Assembly: GCF_002001005.1 (NCBI RefSeq)
Contig: NZ_MUNX01000093.1
Coordinates: 34,988-98,987 of the forward strand
Source: Flavobacterium sp. A45
GTDB lineage: Bacteria > Bacteroidota > Bacteroidia > Flavobacteriales > Flavobacteriaceae
Direction of reading: 5' to 3'
DNA length: 64,000 bases
The notes under the pieces are model-generated. The model ran no database searches. It was not told the DNA's origin and was given only the letters and a program-made list of their open reading frames with translations. Within the stretch, counting starts at the first letter, position 1, and every line of letters begins with the position of its first letter. The translations under genes and the position numbers were made by a program. Below are positions 44,633-54,636 of this stretch, in pieces.

Positions 44633-46183
44633 CTAAAGGATTCTCTTAAAATCCAAATCCTGAAAGTCATAACTAAAGTCGGTCAACTCAGAAATAGGTT
44701 TCATTTTGATTCCAACTGCTTTTCCGGTTGCATCAAATTCAAAAAACAAATGAGCATCTGCATGGAAATAAGCATTGTTCCATTTTACAACCAAGTTTTT
44801 GTCTTTATAAAGAAATAATTCTCCTGAAAGTTGTGGAGATCGTTTTGATGCAAAATATAATTTCCCTTTCTTTTCGCTAATCACAATTTCGCCAAACCAA
44901 TTGTCTTTGTAAGTTCCAACATAATTGTTGAAATCAATTTTGATATTGTCCTTTTTGTTTTTGGCTACCAATGCCCAAACTTCATCAGTCACTTTATCTG
45001 CCGATTCTTCGGTGGCTTTTACTCGATTACTGTAAATCGTCACATAATCATCCGATTTAATTCCCAGATAGCTGTCTTTTATGGTATTTGTTATCGCATT
45101 AAAAGCAGCACCTGATTGCTGATTAGTCAATACTATAATTCCTAAATTTAGTTCAGGAATTAAGGTTGTCTGAGTCACGATTCCTTCTAAACCTCCTGTG
45201 TGGGTTACTTGCTTGTATCCTTTTACATCACTTAAAAACCAACCCAATCCATAAGAACTAAAATGAGTATTATAAGGAGGCCTTGTCTTTGCAGGAATTA
45301 TTGTTTGTGGAGTCCACATTTCGTTATGCTCTTTCTCGGAAAATAATTGTTTGTTTTTAGAGCCGTATTTTCCGTTATTCAATTGCATGATTGCCCATTT
45401 GCTTAAATCGTTCACACTTGAGTAGATACCAGCAGCCGGGTCAAATAATTGATTTTTATATCTCGAAATTACTTTTAGTTTTCCGTCAATAGGAACGTGA
45501 GGTGCTATAACATTGCTAGTGTCTTTCAAACGGACAAATGAAGCTGCACTGTTATTCATTTCCAATGGTTTCATGATTTTGCTTTCAATAAAATCACACC
45601 AACTCATACCGCTTACTTTGTGAACTACTTCTCCAGCAACGATGTATAATAAATTATCATAATCATATTGTGTTCTAAAAGCAGAAACCGGTTTTAAATA
45701 CTGTAAATTTTGTGTGATATCCTGCGCCGTAAAATTGCTTCCATCAGGCCAAATCATTAAATCTCCTGCGCCAAGTCCTAGTCCGCTTCTGTGAGTCAAT
45801 AAGTCTCGAATCGTAAATTCATTTGTTACATAATCATTGTACATTTTGAAATTCGGTAAATAAGTAATGACTTTGTCATCCCATTTTAGTTTGCCTTCGT
45901 CTATTAAAATAGCCAAAGCTGCACTTGTAAAAGCTTTACTGTTGGAAGCAATTCCAAAAAGTGAATTTGCATCTACTTTTTCTTTTGTTAGAATAGATTT
46001 TACTCCGTAACCTTTTGCAAGCACCACTTTCCCATCTTTTACAACTGCTACTGCAATTCCGGGAACATTAAAGGCAGTTAAAGTTCGATTAACAACATTG
46101 TCCACTTCTTGTTCAGTAATTTGGGAAAAAGAAGGAATGCTAAACGCAAGAAGTATTAAAAGTGAAAGACTAATTTTTTTCAT
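44633..46183 (-). CDS. Serine hydrolase (beta-lactamase/PBP4* family) with DUF3471-type C-terminus
   Basis: 516 residues with signal peptide (FSIPSFSQ). Catalytic SxxK is S80-x2-K83 (ASNSKAF); the Tyr motif is in YDYDNLLY; HTGG (THTGGLEG) is the third motif. The domain up to residue ~370 is the class C beta-lactamase/esterase fold. A C-terminal beta domain (YVGTYKDNWFGEIVISEKKGKLYF) is of the DUF3471 type, common in flavobacterial periplasmic D-alanine or ester hydrolases. Probably a peptidase or esterase, not necessarily a resistance enzyme. It is 53 bp downstream of the TrmH-family gene. Confidence 0.92.
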   Translation of the reverse strand: MKKISLSLLILLAFSIPSFSQITEQEVDNVVNRTLTAFNVPGIAVAVVKDGKVVLAKGYGVKSILTKEKVDANSLFGIASNSKAFTSAALAILIDEGKLKWDDKVITYLPNFKMYNDYVTNEFTIRDLLTHRSGLGLGAGDLMIWPDGSNFTAQDITQNLQYLKPVSAFRTQYDYDNLLYIVAGEVVHKVSGMSWCDFIESKIMKPLEMNNSAASFVRLKDTSNVIAPHVPIDGKLKVISRYKNQLFDPAAGIYSSVNDLSKWAIMQLNNGKYGSKNKQLFSEKEHNEMWTPQTIIPAKTRPPYNTHFSSYGLGWFLSDVKGYKQVTHTGGLEGIVTQTTLIPELNLGIIVLTNQQSGAAFNAITNTIKDSYLGIKSDDYVTIYSNRVKATEESADKVTDEVWALVAKNKKDNIKIDFNNYVGTYKDNWFGEIVISEKKGKLYFASKRSPQLSGELFLYKDKNLVVKWNNAYFHADAHLFFEFDATGKAVGIKMKPISELTDFSYDFQDLDFKRIL

Positions 46184-46236
46184 ATTTTCATGTAATTAAA
46201 TTCGAAATCTATTCTCTATTTTCTGCAGTCTAAAAT

Positions 46237-47022
46237 CTAAAACCCTCTCTGTCTTTTGGCTTCAAATATTAAAATCGCCGCAGCTACAGATACGTTCATA
46301 CTGTCAATTTCGCCCTGCATTGGGATGATAATATTTTGAGTCGCAGCATCTCGCCATTCCTGTGTCAGTCCGGTGGCTTCTGTACCTACAACCAAAGCTG
46401 TTGGCGAAGTGTAATCTTGGGTATGATAGGAAGTAGAGTTTTGCAGAGTGGCACAATAAAAATTAATGTTTCGTTCTTTCAAAAAAGAAATAATCTCAGT
46501 AGTGGTACCTGTTGCAATCTGATTAGTAAACAAGCAACCTACGCTCGACCGCACCACATTAGGGTTGTATAAATCACTTTTTGGGTTGGCAATAATCACC
46601 GCATCAAGTTTTGCTGCATCGGCGGTACGTAATAAAGCGCCAATGTTTCCTGGTTTTTCGGGAGCTTCGGCAATAATAATCAGTGGATTTTCGGATAATT
46701 TTAAATCGGATAGTTGTGTCGATTTGGCTTTGGCTATAGCCAAAACACCTTCGGTAGTATCTCTGTAAGCGAGCTTTTGATAGACAGCTGCCGTGATTTC
46801 TATCAGTTCAGCATTATTTGATAATTTACGGGCTTCCGTCTCCGAACAAACTTCGGATAAAAACAAAATCGTTTCTATTTCATATCTTCCTTTTAAGGCA
46901 AGTGAAATTTCGCGTTTTCCTTCAATCAGGAATGTTCCCGATTGTTTACGTGCTTTTGCTTTTTCCTGCAATAGTACTAAGGATTTAATAAACGGATTTT
47001 GGATGGAAGTGATTTGTTTCAA
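46237..47022 (-). CDS. TrmH/SpoU family RNA 2'-O-methyltransferase
   Basis: 261 residues from a TTG start (homologue-like start KQITSIQNPFIKSL). The N-terminal ~100 residues are the substrate-binding subdomain. The SPOUT knot has motif 1 EAPEKPGNIGALLRTADAA, motif 2 VVGTEATGL and motif 3 IPMQGEIDSMNVSVAAAI. Enzymes of this group methylate ribose in rRNA or tRNA; the exact nucleotide is not readable. It is upstream of the serine hydrolase on the same strand. Confidence 0.93.
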   Translation of the reverse strand: MKQITSIQNPFIKSLVLLQEKAKARKQSGTFLIEGKREISLALKGRYEIETILFLSEVCSETEARKLSNNAELIEITAAVYQKLAYRDTTEGVLAIAKAKSTQLSDLKLSENPLIIIAEAPEKPGNIGALLRTADAAKLDAVIIANPKSDLYNPNVVRSSVGCLFTNQIATGTTTEIISFLKERNINFYCATLQNSTSYHTQDYTSPTALVVGTEATGLTQEWRDAATQNIIIPMQGEIDSMNVSVAAAILIFEAKRQRGF

Positions 47023-47157
47023 GTCAAAAAGATAATAAGTTACTAAGTCGCTAAGGTACTACCATTTTTTAAATTCTTAAAATAATCAATAGTAAGTCCT
47101 TTTTTATTTAATTTTGAAAACCTAACAGCAATCTGCAATCTAAATTCTATAATCTAA

Positions 47158-47763
47158 ATGTTTCACCTACTCGATATCATCGGAACCATGGCATTTGCAA
47201 TGTCAGGTGCGTTAACCGCTATGAGCAAAAAATTGGATCCTTTTGGTGTTTTTATTATTGCATTTGTAACCGCAGTAGGAGGCGGAACGCTACGTGATGT
47301 CATGATTGGTCGCACTCCGGTGGGCTGGATGCAGGATTTGACCTATGTTTATGTTATTATCTTAGGCTTTGGTTTAACAATATTATTTCGAAAAAGATTA
47401 GATAAATTCCGAACTTCACTGGCGTTATTTGACACCATCGGATTGGGTGTTTTTACTTTAATCGGAATCCAAAAAGGAATCGATTACCATCTTCATCCTA
47501 CTATTTGTATCGCTTTAGGGACAATGACAGCTTGTTTCGGCGGAGTAACTCGAGATATTTTATGCACCGAAATTCCCGTGATTTTCCGTAGAGAAATCTA
47601 TGCTACAATATGTATTCTAGGTGGAATCGTATTTTTTATCCTCCGAAAAATGAATTTAGAGGATGATATTTTATATCTCATTACCTCATTGGTGATCATC
47701 GCAGTTCGCCTAATGGCTGTAAAATACAAGTGGCATCTTTCTCCTATAGAGCATAAAAAATAA
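47158..47763 (+). CDS. Trimeric intracellular cation channel family protein (UPF0126)
   Basis: 201 residues with seven membrane segments in two UPF0126 repeats: repeat 1 with FAMSGALTAMSKKLDPFGVFIIAFVTAVGGGTLRDVMIGRTP and repeat 2 with GVFTLIGIQKGI ... GTMTACFGGVTRDILC. The two GGGTxRD-type motifs are the TRIC signature. Bacterial TRIC proteins form potassium-permeable trimers. It has its own divergent upstream region. Confidence 0.94.
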   Translation: MFHLLDIIGTMAFAMSGALTAMSKKLDPFGVFIIAFVTAVGGGTLRDVMIGRTPVGWMQDLTYVYVIILGFGLTILFRKRLDKFRTSLALFDTIGLGVFTLIGIQKGIDYHLHPTICIALGTMTACFGGVTRDILCTEIPVIFRREIYATICILGGIVFFILRKMNLEDDILYLITSLVIIAVRLMAVKYKWHLSPIEHKK

Positions 47764-47857
47764 GATAGTTTTTTTATTCTTACTATTTAAGTTTTTCGCA
47801 ATTCGTATTTAGAATATTCCCCCAATTGTGTACTTTTCCAGTCCTTAATACTCAATT

Positions 47858-48835
47858 GTGAAAAACTACAACGTAAAACGATATCAAGAAAGTGATTATG
47901 CCAATTGGAATGCTTTTATAAGCCAAGCCAAGAACGCTACTTTTCTCTTTCATCGTGATTTTATGGAATACCACAAAGACCGATTCGAGGATTATTCTTT
48001 GATGGTTTATAAAGATGAGAAGTTGGTTGCTGTTTTACCAGCCAATAGAGTAGAGGATGTTGTTTATTCCCATCAAGGCTTGACTTATGGAAGTTTAGTT
48101 TATAATGAAAAAGTAAAGCTGGTCTCCGTTATTGAATTTTTTAATGCGATTTTGTTTTATTTGAAAGAAAATAACATTCAGAAATTGCAGTTAAAATTAA
48201 TTCCGTCTATTTATCATCAAAAGCCAGCCGAAGAATTAAATTATGCCCTTTTTTTGACAAAAGCCCAATTAATAAGAAGAGAGACACTTTCTGTGATTGA
48301 TTTGACTAAACCATTTTTGATCGCAAGCGGAAGGAAAGAAGGAGTGAAAAAAGGTATTGTAAATAGTTTAGAAATTAGAGAAGTAAGTGATTTTGATGAT
48401 TTTTGGAATATTATATTAATTCCAAATTTAGAAAGGAAATATCAAACAAAACCAGTTCATAGTTTGCAAGAGATTACTAATTTAAAAATGAAGTTTCCCG
48501 AAAATATTCGACAATTTAATGTGTATTACAAAGACGAAATTGTAGCCGGAGCAACATTGTTTGAAAGTGAAAATGTAATTCATTCTCAGTATATTTCTGC
48601 TGATGAAAATAAAAATACAATAGGGAGTTTAGATTTCTTATATCATCATTTAATAACAGAAGTTTTTAAGGAAAAGAAATTTTTTGATTTTGGAACTTCC
48701 AATGCAAAGCAAGGTAAAGTGATTAATAAAGGATTATCTTTTTGGAAAGAAAGTTTCGGTGCAAGTACTATTGTTCATGACTTTTATGAAGTGGAAACTT
48801 CGAATTATAATTTATTAGATGCGGTTTTAAAATGA
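47858..48835 (+). CDS. GNAT/FemAB-like acyltransferase of the polysaccharide island
   Basis: 325 residues, probably from a GTG. The fold is the double-GNAT type (N-terminal region [27 protein letters not shown] and C-terminal [28 protein letters not shown]), which occurs next to 3-amino-sugar genes, where it N-acylates the amino group. It overlaps the aminotransferase gene by 4 bp (ATGA), so the two work in one pathway. Confidence 0.83.
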   Translation: MKNYNVKRYQESDYANWNAFISQAKNATFLFHRDFMEYHKDRFEDYSLMVYKDEKLVAVLPANRVEDVVYSHQGLTYGSLVYNEKVKLVSVIEFFNAILFYLKENNIQKLQLKLIPSIYHQKPAEELNYALFLTKAQLIRRETLSVIDLTKPFLIASGRKEGVKKGIVNSLEIREVSDFDDFWNIILIPNLERKYQTKPVHSLQEITNLKMKFPENIRQFNVYYKDEIVAGATLFESENVIHSQYISADENKNTIGSLDFLYHHLITEVFKEKKFFDFGTSNAKQGKVINKGLSFWKESFGASTIVHDFYEVETSNYNLLDAVLK

Positions 48836-49914
48836 TAAAATTCTTAGACCTAAAAAAAATAAACGAACCTTACGAAACTGCTTTTCAAGAGAAATTGAAA
48901 TCGGTTTTGTCTAGTGGTTGGTATATTTTAGGCAAGGAAGTTCAGGAGTTTGAAAACAATTTTGCACAATATTGTGGTGTCAATCACTGTGTAGGAGTTG
49001 GGAATGGTTTGGATGCGCTAACCTTAATTTTTAAAGGATATATTCAATTAGGGAAACTGCAAAAAGGAGACGAAGTTATTGTGCCTGCGAATACCTATAT
49101 CGCGAGTATTCTTGCTATTCTTCAAGCTGATTTAGTACCTGTTTTAGTGGAACCAAAGTTGGAAACTTACAATATTAATCCCGAATTAATTTCAGAAAAA
49201 ATCTCTCCAAAAACTAAAGCGATTCTCGCAGTGCATCTTTACGGTCAATTGGCCGATATGGATCCTATAAATGAAATAGCCACTCGAAATAATTTGATTG
49301 TAGTGGAAGATGCAGCCCAATCAGCAGGGATTATAAGTAATCTAAAATCAAATGCAGCAGCATATAGTTTTTATCCAACAAAAAACCTTGGAGCGTTAGG
49401 TGATGGAGGTGCTGTGGTAACGAATGATGCCGAGTTCGCCAAAACGATTCGGTCCCTTCGTAATTACGGTTCGGAAACAAAATATCAGAATGATTTTATA
49501 GGTGTCAACTCTAGATTGGATGAGTTGCAAGCTGCATTTTTGAACCTAAAATTACCCAATTTAAATGCTGATAATGAAAACCGAAGGGTTATTGCTAAAC
49601 GTTATTTAAGTGAAATACAGAACGATAAAATTATCTTGCCCTTTTGGGATTTAAGCGACAATCATGTTTTCCATCTGTTCGTTATTCGAACCAAAAACAG
49701 AAATGATTTGCAAAACTATTTAGCAGAAAATAATATCGAAACGGTAATTCATTATCCGATTCCACCACATAAGCAAAAAGCTTTTGAATCTTGGAATGAT
49801 TTGTCTTTCCCCATAACCGAAAAAATACACAAAGAAGTACTGAGTTTGCCTATGAGTCCAGTTATGACAATGGATGAGGTTAGTTATGTGATTTCAATTT
49901 TAAATAAATATTGA
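48832..49914 (+). CDS. DegT/DnrJ/EryC1/StrS aminotransferase (FdtB/QdtB-like)
   Basis: 360 residues. PLP-dependent sugar aminotransferase; the internal-aldimine Lys is K184 in [15 protein letters not shown]. It starts [41 protein letters not shown], typical for 3-keto-6-deoxyhexose aminotransferases such as FdtB, which converts dTDP-6-deoxy-3-ketohexose to the 3-amino sugar. The matching 3,4-ketoisomerase is at 54232-54636, not adjacent. The GTG of the next gene is 4 bp past its stop. Confidence 0.92.
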   Translation: MIKFLDLKKINEPYETAFQEKLKSVLSSGWYILGKEVQEFENNFAQYCGVNHCVGVGNGLDALTLIFKGYIQLGKLQKGDEVIVPANTYIASILAILQADLVPVLVEPKLETYNINPELISEKISPKTKAILAVHLYGQLADMDPINEIATRNNLIVVEDAAQSAGIISNLKSNAAAYSFYPTKNLGALGDGGAVVTNDAEFAKTIRSLRNYGSETKYQNDFIGVNSRLDELQAAFLNLKLPNLNADNENRRVIAKRYLSEIQNDKIILPFWDLSDNHVFHLFVIRTKNRNDLQNYLAENNIETVIHYPIPPHKQKAFESWNDLSFPITEKIHKEVLSLPMSPVMTMDEVSYVISILNKY

Positions 49915-49918
49915 AATA

Positions 49919-51406
49919 GTGACCGAAAGCAAATCTTCATACCTGCAAATTGTAAAAGCAACCTCTATTTTTGGCGGGATGCAATTTTTAAATATTATTA
50001 TTTCAATTGTTAGAACAAAACTTATTGCAATTTTTATAGGCCCGGCAGGAATGGGAATTGTTTCGTTGTTGAATTCGGCACTGAATATGGTTAGTGGTAT
50101 TACGGGTTTAGGGATTGAAACCAGCGCTATAAAACACATTTCAGAACAGTATAATTCAGCCGATTTAAATTCGGCTTCTCCAATAATTGCAATAGTTAAA
50201 AAAATAGCTTTTGTAACGGGAATTTTTGGAACGCTGATTGTTGCCTTATTTTCAAGTTGGTTGAGTAAACTCACTTTTGGCAATTCAAATTACACATATT
50301 TCTTCGTTTACCTGTCAATAACCTTGTTGTTTAAACAGTTGTCTGTTGGGCAAATAGTTGTTTTTCAAGGATTTCGCAAGTTAAAAATATTGGCCAAAGC
50401 TAATTTTTATGGAAATTTGATTGGATTGTTGTTCAGTATTCCCTTGTATTACTTTTATCGAATTGATGCCATCGTTCCTGCAATTTTGGTAACTTCTGTT
50501 GTTTCTTTCTTGGTGTCTTTTTATTATTCGAGAAAAATTAAAATTGAAAAAAGTACTATTTCAAATTCTGAATTATTCGGTGAAGGAAAAAGCATAATCA
50601 AACTCGGATTAATGCTGACATTAAGTGGATTACTGACATTATTAGCATCTTATATCATTCAGATTTATGTTGGAAAAACTGGAGGATTAAAAGAAGTGGG
50701 ATTTTATAATGCGGGTTTTACATTACTGAATTCGTATGTCGGAATTGTTTTTACAGTAATGAGTACCGATTATTTTCCAAAATTATCCTCAATTTGCAAC
50801 GATAATAAAAAAATCAGGGTAAGTGTGATAGAGCAATCCTATATGTCTATATTTATAATTACTCCAATTATAATCCTATTTTTAACGTTTGTTCCGCTTA
50901 TCATAAAGGTTTTATACACTTCAGAATTTATTTCGATTATTCCAATGGTTTGTTTTGGAATACTGGCGATGTTGTTTCGGGCTGTTTCATGGTCAATGGG
51001 CTTTATATTGATAGCCAAAGGAGATTCGAAAATGTTTGTCAAAACTGCTTTTGGATTTAATTTTTTGTCCGTGATTTTAAATATATTAGGGTATTCTTTT
51101 TATGGTTTAGAAGGACTTGGCTTTAGTTTTTTGATTTATTATTTTATACATTTAGTCGCTATAAAAATAATTACAAAGAAGAGGTATGATTTCTACTTTG
51201 ATGTTGAATTTTATCGAGCTTATATGATTTGCATAGTGATGTGCGTTGCCACTTTTTTTATACGATACATTCCAAATCCATTTTTAAAATACAGTTTGAT
51301 GACGATGATGGTAGTTTTATCTTTAGGTTTTGTTCTGCATCATTTGAATGAAAAAATAGGCTTGAAATTTTTATTTAATTCGATAAGTAAGAGAAAAAAT
51401 GATTAA
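49919..51406 (+). CDS. O-antigen translocase (Wzx family)
   Basis: 495 residues with about twelve membrane segments, of the MATE/MOP-type polysaccharide flippase fold (LQIVKATSIFGGMQFLNIIISIVRTKLIAIFIGPAGMGIVSLLNSALNMVSGITGLGIETSAIKHI). It flips undecaprenyl-linked repeat units to the periplasmic side. The GTG start overlaps no other gene; a downstream ATG is weaker. It overlaps the next gene by 8 bp. Confidence 0.92.
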   Translation: MTESKSSYLQIVKATSIFGGMQFLNIIISIVRTKLIAIFIGPAGMGIVSLLNSALNMVSGITGLGIETSAIKHISEQYNSADLNSASPIIAIVKKIAFVTGIFGTLIVALFSSWLSKLTFGNSNYTYFFVYLSITLLFKQLSVGQIVVFQGFRKLKILAKANFYGNLIGLLFSIPLYYFYRIDAIVPAILVTSVVSFLVSFYYSRKIKIEKSTISNSELFGEGKSIIKLGLMLTLSGLLTLLASYIIQIYVGKTGGLKEVGFYNAGFTLLNSYVGIVFTVMSTDYFPKLSSICNDNKKIRVSVIEQSYMSIFIITPIIILFLTFVPLIIKVLYTSEFISIIPMVCFGILAMLFRAVSWSMGFILIAKGDSKMFVKTAFGFNFLSVILNILGYSFYGLEGLGFSFLIYYFIHLVAIKIITKKRYDFYFDVEFYRAYMICIVMCVATFFIRYIPNPFLKYSLMTMMVVLSLGFVLHHLNEKIGLKFLFNSISKRKND

Positions 51407-52163
51407 AGAGTTGGTGAAGAAAATGTATCGAAAACTACGATCGGTATATCATAAATTAAAATTTTATTATTCTGTAAATTGGACAAAAACGTTTTATTTT
51501 AATTTTAAAAAATTTCCTTTTCAAACAGCCAAAAAGCTTCCTGTCTTTTTTTATGGGAAAGTTCATTTTCAAAGTATTCAAGGTGAAATCATAATAAACG
51601 GACCGATTAAAACAGCAATGATTGGATTTGGACAACAATTTGAAATAGAAATTAAGTCTAGAGGAATTGCGCAACTTTCACTTTATGGGAAGCTAACATT
51701 TAATGGATATGCACATATGGGGAAAGATGTTATTTTGTATATCGGCCAAAATGCAGACTGTGAGTTTGGGTATATGACTTGTTTGGGGTCTAGTGTTAAG
51801 GTTATTTGTACTCATAAACTTTTTATTGGGGATTGGTCTAGAATAGGGCATGAATCGCAAATAATGGACACCAATTTTCATCCTATGATAAACACACTGA
51901 CAGGTGAACAATATCCGCAACAAGGTTCAATTCATATCGGTAGTTATAATTCATTTTCTAATAGAATTTCGATAATGCCGAATACTAAAACCCCTGATTA
52001 TTGTGTTGTTGCCTCAAATTCTTTGTGCAATAAAGATTATACAAGTTTTGGAAGTAATATTTTATTAGGAGGAATTCCGGCCAAACTCTTGAAAAATAAT
52101 TATAGCCGTGATTGGGAAAATGAGAAAGAGCCTTTAATGAAATATTTAATTGTTCAGTTTTAG
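51399..52163 (+). CDS. Hexapeptide acyltransferase (left-handed beta-helix)
   Basis: 254 residues. The first ~100 residues are mixed; from residue ~105 there are hexapeptide-type turns (AHMGKDVILYIGQNADCEFGYMTCLG ... DWSRIGHESQIMD). The catalytic-type His is in SRIGHESQIMDTNFHP and the fold continues to YCVVASNSLCNKDY. It looks like a O-acetyltransferase or related acyltransferase for the polysaccharide. It overlaps the flippase gene by 8 bp, so it belongs to the same transcript. Confidence 0.85.
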   Translation: MIKELVKKMYRKLRSVYHKLKFYYSVNWTKTFYFNFKKFPFQTAKKLPVFFYGKVHFQSIQGEIIINGPIKTAMIGFGQQFEIEIKSRGIAQLSLYGKLTFNGYAHMGKDVILYIGQNADCEFGYMTCLGSSVKVICTHKLFIGDWSRIGHESQIMDTNFHPMINTLTGEQYPQQGSIHIGSYNSFSNRISIMPNTKTPDYCVVASNSLCNKDYTSFGSNILLGGIPAKLLKNNYSRDWENEKEPLMKYLIVQF

Positions 52164-52177
52164 GATTAAATCAATAA

Positions 52178-53080
52178 TTAAAGTTTAAAAAACTTTCGTT
52201 TAACCAACAAAACCCGCAATCCTAAAAGTTTAAAAAACAAACCAAAATCATTGATTTTTAACGTGTGAATAATTTCATTATGTATTCTTTTTTGAATAGC
52301 TAAATCTTCGGCTCTAGTTCGGTTTAATGCGATTGCTTTTTTTAGAATTAAGTAAGTGGAATGATTTATTTTCTTTGCTCGGCTATCCTTTTTTTTGAAG
52401 AAGTCACTTCCTAAAGAATTTGTAACTATTCTTTTTTGAACTAGAGGTTCATCTATAAAGTCAAACTCATATTGGCGGGAAGCCCGAATCCAAAAATCTA
52501 AATCTTCATAAGCCAGTGTTTCATCATAACCTTGTAAACGGTCGAATACGGTTTTCTTAATCATTGCAGATACGGAACAAATACTATTACCTCCAGAAAG
52601 AACCGATTCATAAATGTCTCCTGTAATTCTGTTTTCGATTACCTTTTTTTGCGTATTTACCGGAAAATAATAAGAGTCGAACGTGCCATTTTCTGAAATT
52701 AATTTAACATTGCCATAAACAACACCGAGGTTTTTGTAGCCGCTTTTTTTGAAAGCATCGATTTGTAACGTCACACAATTGGGTAATAGCAAATCATCGG
52801 CTGCCAAGTCAATTACATATTCCCCTTTGGCCAGTTTTAGGGCTTTGTTAAAGGATTTGGTATTTCCTAAATTGGTTTTATTGGCGATAAACTGAATTTG
52901 AGGATTTTTTTCGAGCCAATTTGTAATTACTTTTTTTGAATTATCAGTGCTGGAATCATCAACAATAATAAGTTCAATAGAAGGATATGATTGATTAATA
53001 ACAGAATTTAAACTCTCAACTACGTAGGCTCCGTGGTTGTAGCACAAACAAATAATAGTAACGAGAGGATTGTTCTGCAT
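52178..53080 (-). CDS. GT2 family glycosyltransferase
   Basis: 300 residues. GT-A fold with start LVTIICLCYNHGAYVVESLNSVINQ, the DDSSTDNS stretch, and the acidic motif YEDLDFWIRASR (an ExD in the acceptor region). It resembles polysaccharide-forming transferases of the WfaA/rhamnosyl type; linkage unknown. It is transcribed against the neighbours: its stop is 14 bp from the stop of the acyltransferase gene and its start lies 46 bp from the start of the next GT4, so it is an inserted or inverted unit. Confidence 0.9.
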   Translation of the reverse strand: MQNNPLVTIICLCYNHGAYVVESLNSVINQSYPSIELIIVDDSSTDNSKKVITNWLEKNPQIQFIANKTNLGNTKSFNKALKLAKGEYVIDLAADDLLLPNCVTLQIDAFKKSGYKNLGVVYGNVKLISENGTFDSYYFPVNTQKKVIENRITGDIYESVLSGGNSICSVSAMIKKTVFDRLQGYDETLAYEDLDFWIRASRQYEFDFIDEPLVQKRIVTNSLGSDFFKKKDSRAKKINHSTYLILKKAIALNRTRAEDLAIQKRIHNEIIHTLKINDFGLFFKLLGLRVLLVKRKFFKL

Positions 53081-53126
53081 TATTTTTTAAAATAGTTATA
53101 TTTGAGACGAAAATAACAAAACGAAA

Positions 53127-54230
53127 ATGATATTGCCCCACAAAAAATATAAAATTGCATTAATCGGTTATCGATTAAGTGGGGGCGGTAGTGATAAAGT
53201 GATGGCCAATTTATCTGTTTTTTTTGCAAAAAATAATATTGATGTTCATATTATTATTGTTTTGGATGAGGTCTCTTATCCTTATTCCGGAAAACTGGTT
53301 AATTTAGGTTTATTGAAGAATAAAGCTAATGGATTATTCAATAAGATTAAACGACTGATTTCGTTGCGGAAGTATCTAAATGATAGCGATTTTGATTTTA
53401 TTATAGATTTTCGTTTTCGAACCAAAGTCATTCAAGAATTAATTTTAGCCAGATTTATTTATAATACTAAAACAATTTTTACAGTCCATAGCTTTTTGAT
53501 AGACCATTATATGCCAAATAATTCTTGGTTAACCCGATTAATGTACAATCATTGTTATGCCAATGTCGCAATAACGAAGCAAATGGAAGAATTGATTGTA
53601 GAAAAGCATCAGTTGAATAGTATGGTTACAATTTCAAATCCAGTTAATTTAGAGGAGATTTATCAAAAGTGTGATGAACCAATTACTATTGATTTTGAAT
53701 ACATAATTGCAATTGGGCAATATGAAAACAATATAAAACAGTTTGACAAATTGATTTTGAGTTATGCCAATTCTGTTTTAATGGATAAACAAATTCACCT
53801 TGTGATAGTAGGAGAAGGCGATAGTAAAGAATTGAAGAAAGTAGCAAAAGAGTGTAATGCAATTGATTTTGTGCATTTTTTAGGATACCAAAATAATCCT
53901 TTCAAATATTTAAAAAATGCTCGATTTTTAGTTTTGAGCAGTAAAAATGAAGGAATGCCAAATGTAATTTTAGAGTCATTGGCTTGTGGAACTCCAGTTG
54001 TTTCATTTGATTGTCCTTGTGGTCCAGGAGAAATTATCAGTAATTTAAAAAACGGAATTCTTGTTGAAAATCAAAACTTGGAAAAACTTACAGAAGGAAT
54101 GAATGGAATGGTTGAGGATGAAAAAATATATCAATATTGTAAGCAAAATGCAAAAGAAAGTGTAACTCCATTTTTATTGGATACAATAGGGAAGCAATGG
54201 TTGGATTTAATGCAAATTAATACGATTTAA
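53127..54230 (+). CDS. GT4 family glycosyltransferase
   Basis: 367 residues, GT-B fold. The N-terminal Rossmann lobe contains GYRLSGGGSDKVMANLSVFF. The C-terminal lobe has IAIGQYENNIKQFDKLI, then the nucleotide-sugar binding E-x7-E motif in EGMPNVILESLACGTPVVSFDCPCGPGEI. Retaining transferase adding a sugar to the lipid-linked unit. It is 1 bp from the ketoisomerase gene, so both are co-translated. Confidence 0.93.
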   Translation: MILPHKKYKIALIGYRLSGGGSDKVMANLSVFFAKNNIDVHIIIVLDEVSYPYSGKLVNLGLLKNKANGLFNKIKRLISLRKYLNDSDFDFIIDFRFRTKVIQELILARFIYNTKTIFTVHSFLIDHYMPNNSWLTRLMYNHCYANVAITKQMEELIVEKHQLNSMVTISNPVNLEEIYQKCDEPITIDFEYIIAIGQYENNIKQFDKLILSYANSVLMDKQIHLVIVGEGDSKELKKVAKECNAIDFVHFLGYQNNPFKYLKNARFLVLSSKNEGMPNVILESLACGTPVVSFDCPCGPGEIISNLKNGILVENQNLEKLTEGMNGMVEDEKIYQYCKQNAKESVTPFLLDTIGKQWLDLMQINTI

Positions 54231-54231
54231 A

Positions 54232-54636
54232 ATGGAAATGATAAACGAGATTCAATTATTAAAAATACCTGTCGTTGAAGATGTAAGAGGGAATTTAGGA
54301 ATTATTCAAAGTGATTTTTTACCCTTTGAATTCAAACGTGTTTATTATCTTTTTGATGTGCCAAGCACTGCTTTTAGAGGTGGACATGCTCATATCGATC
54401 AGCAGGAAGTTCTAATTGCTTTAAGCGGTAGTTTTGAAGTAACCGTAAATGACGGAATTGAAAAAAAACGTTATTTGTTAAACAAACCGAATGTTGGGTT
54501 GCTTATTCCCACAGGTATTTGGCGTGAATTGGAGAATTTTTCTTCGGGTGCTGTTTGTTTGGTTTTGGCTTCTGATGATTTTTTGGAAGAAGATTATATA
54601 AGAGATTTTGATGAATTCTTGAGTACCAAAAAATGA
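54232..54636 (+). CDS. FdtA/QdtA-like dTDP-4-oxo-6-deoxyglucose ketoisomerase (WxcM-like)
   Basis: 134 residues, cupin fold. Motif RGGHAHIDQQEVLIALSGSFEVTVNDG carries the catalytic His pair of the 3,4-ketoisomerases (FdtA, QdtA); the C-terminal IPTGIWRELENFSSGAVCLVLAS completes the cupin. It moves the keto group from C4 to C3 of dTDP-4-keto-6-deoxyhexose, before the aminotransferase encoded at 48832-49914. Whether the product leads to Fucp3N or Quip3N depends on stereochemistry I cannot read. It overlaps the next GT4 gene (ATGA). Confidence 0.9.
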   Translation: MEMINEIQLLKIPVVEDVRGNLGIIQSDFLPFEFKRVYYLFDVPSTAFRGGHAHIDQQEVLIALSGSFEVTVNDGIEKKRYLLNKPNVGLLIPTGIWRELENFSSGAVCLVLASDDFLEEDYIRDFDEFLSTKK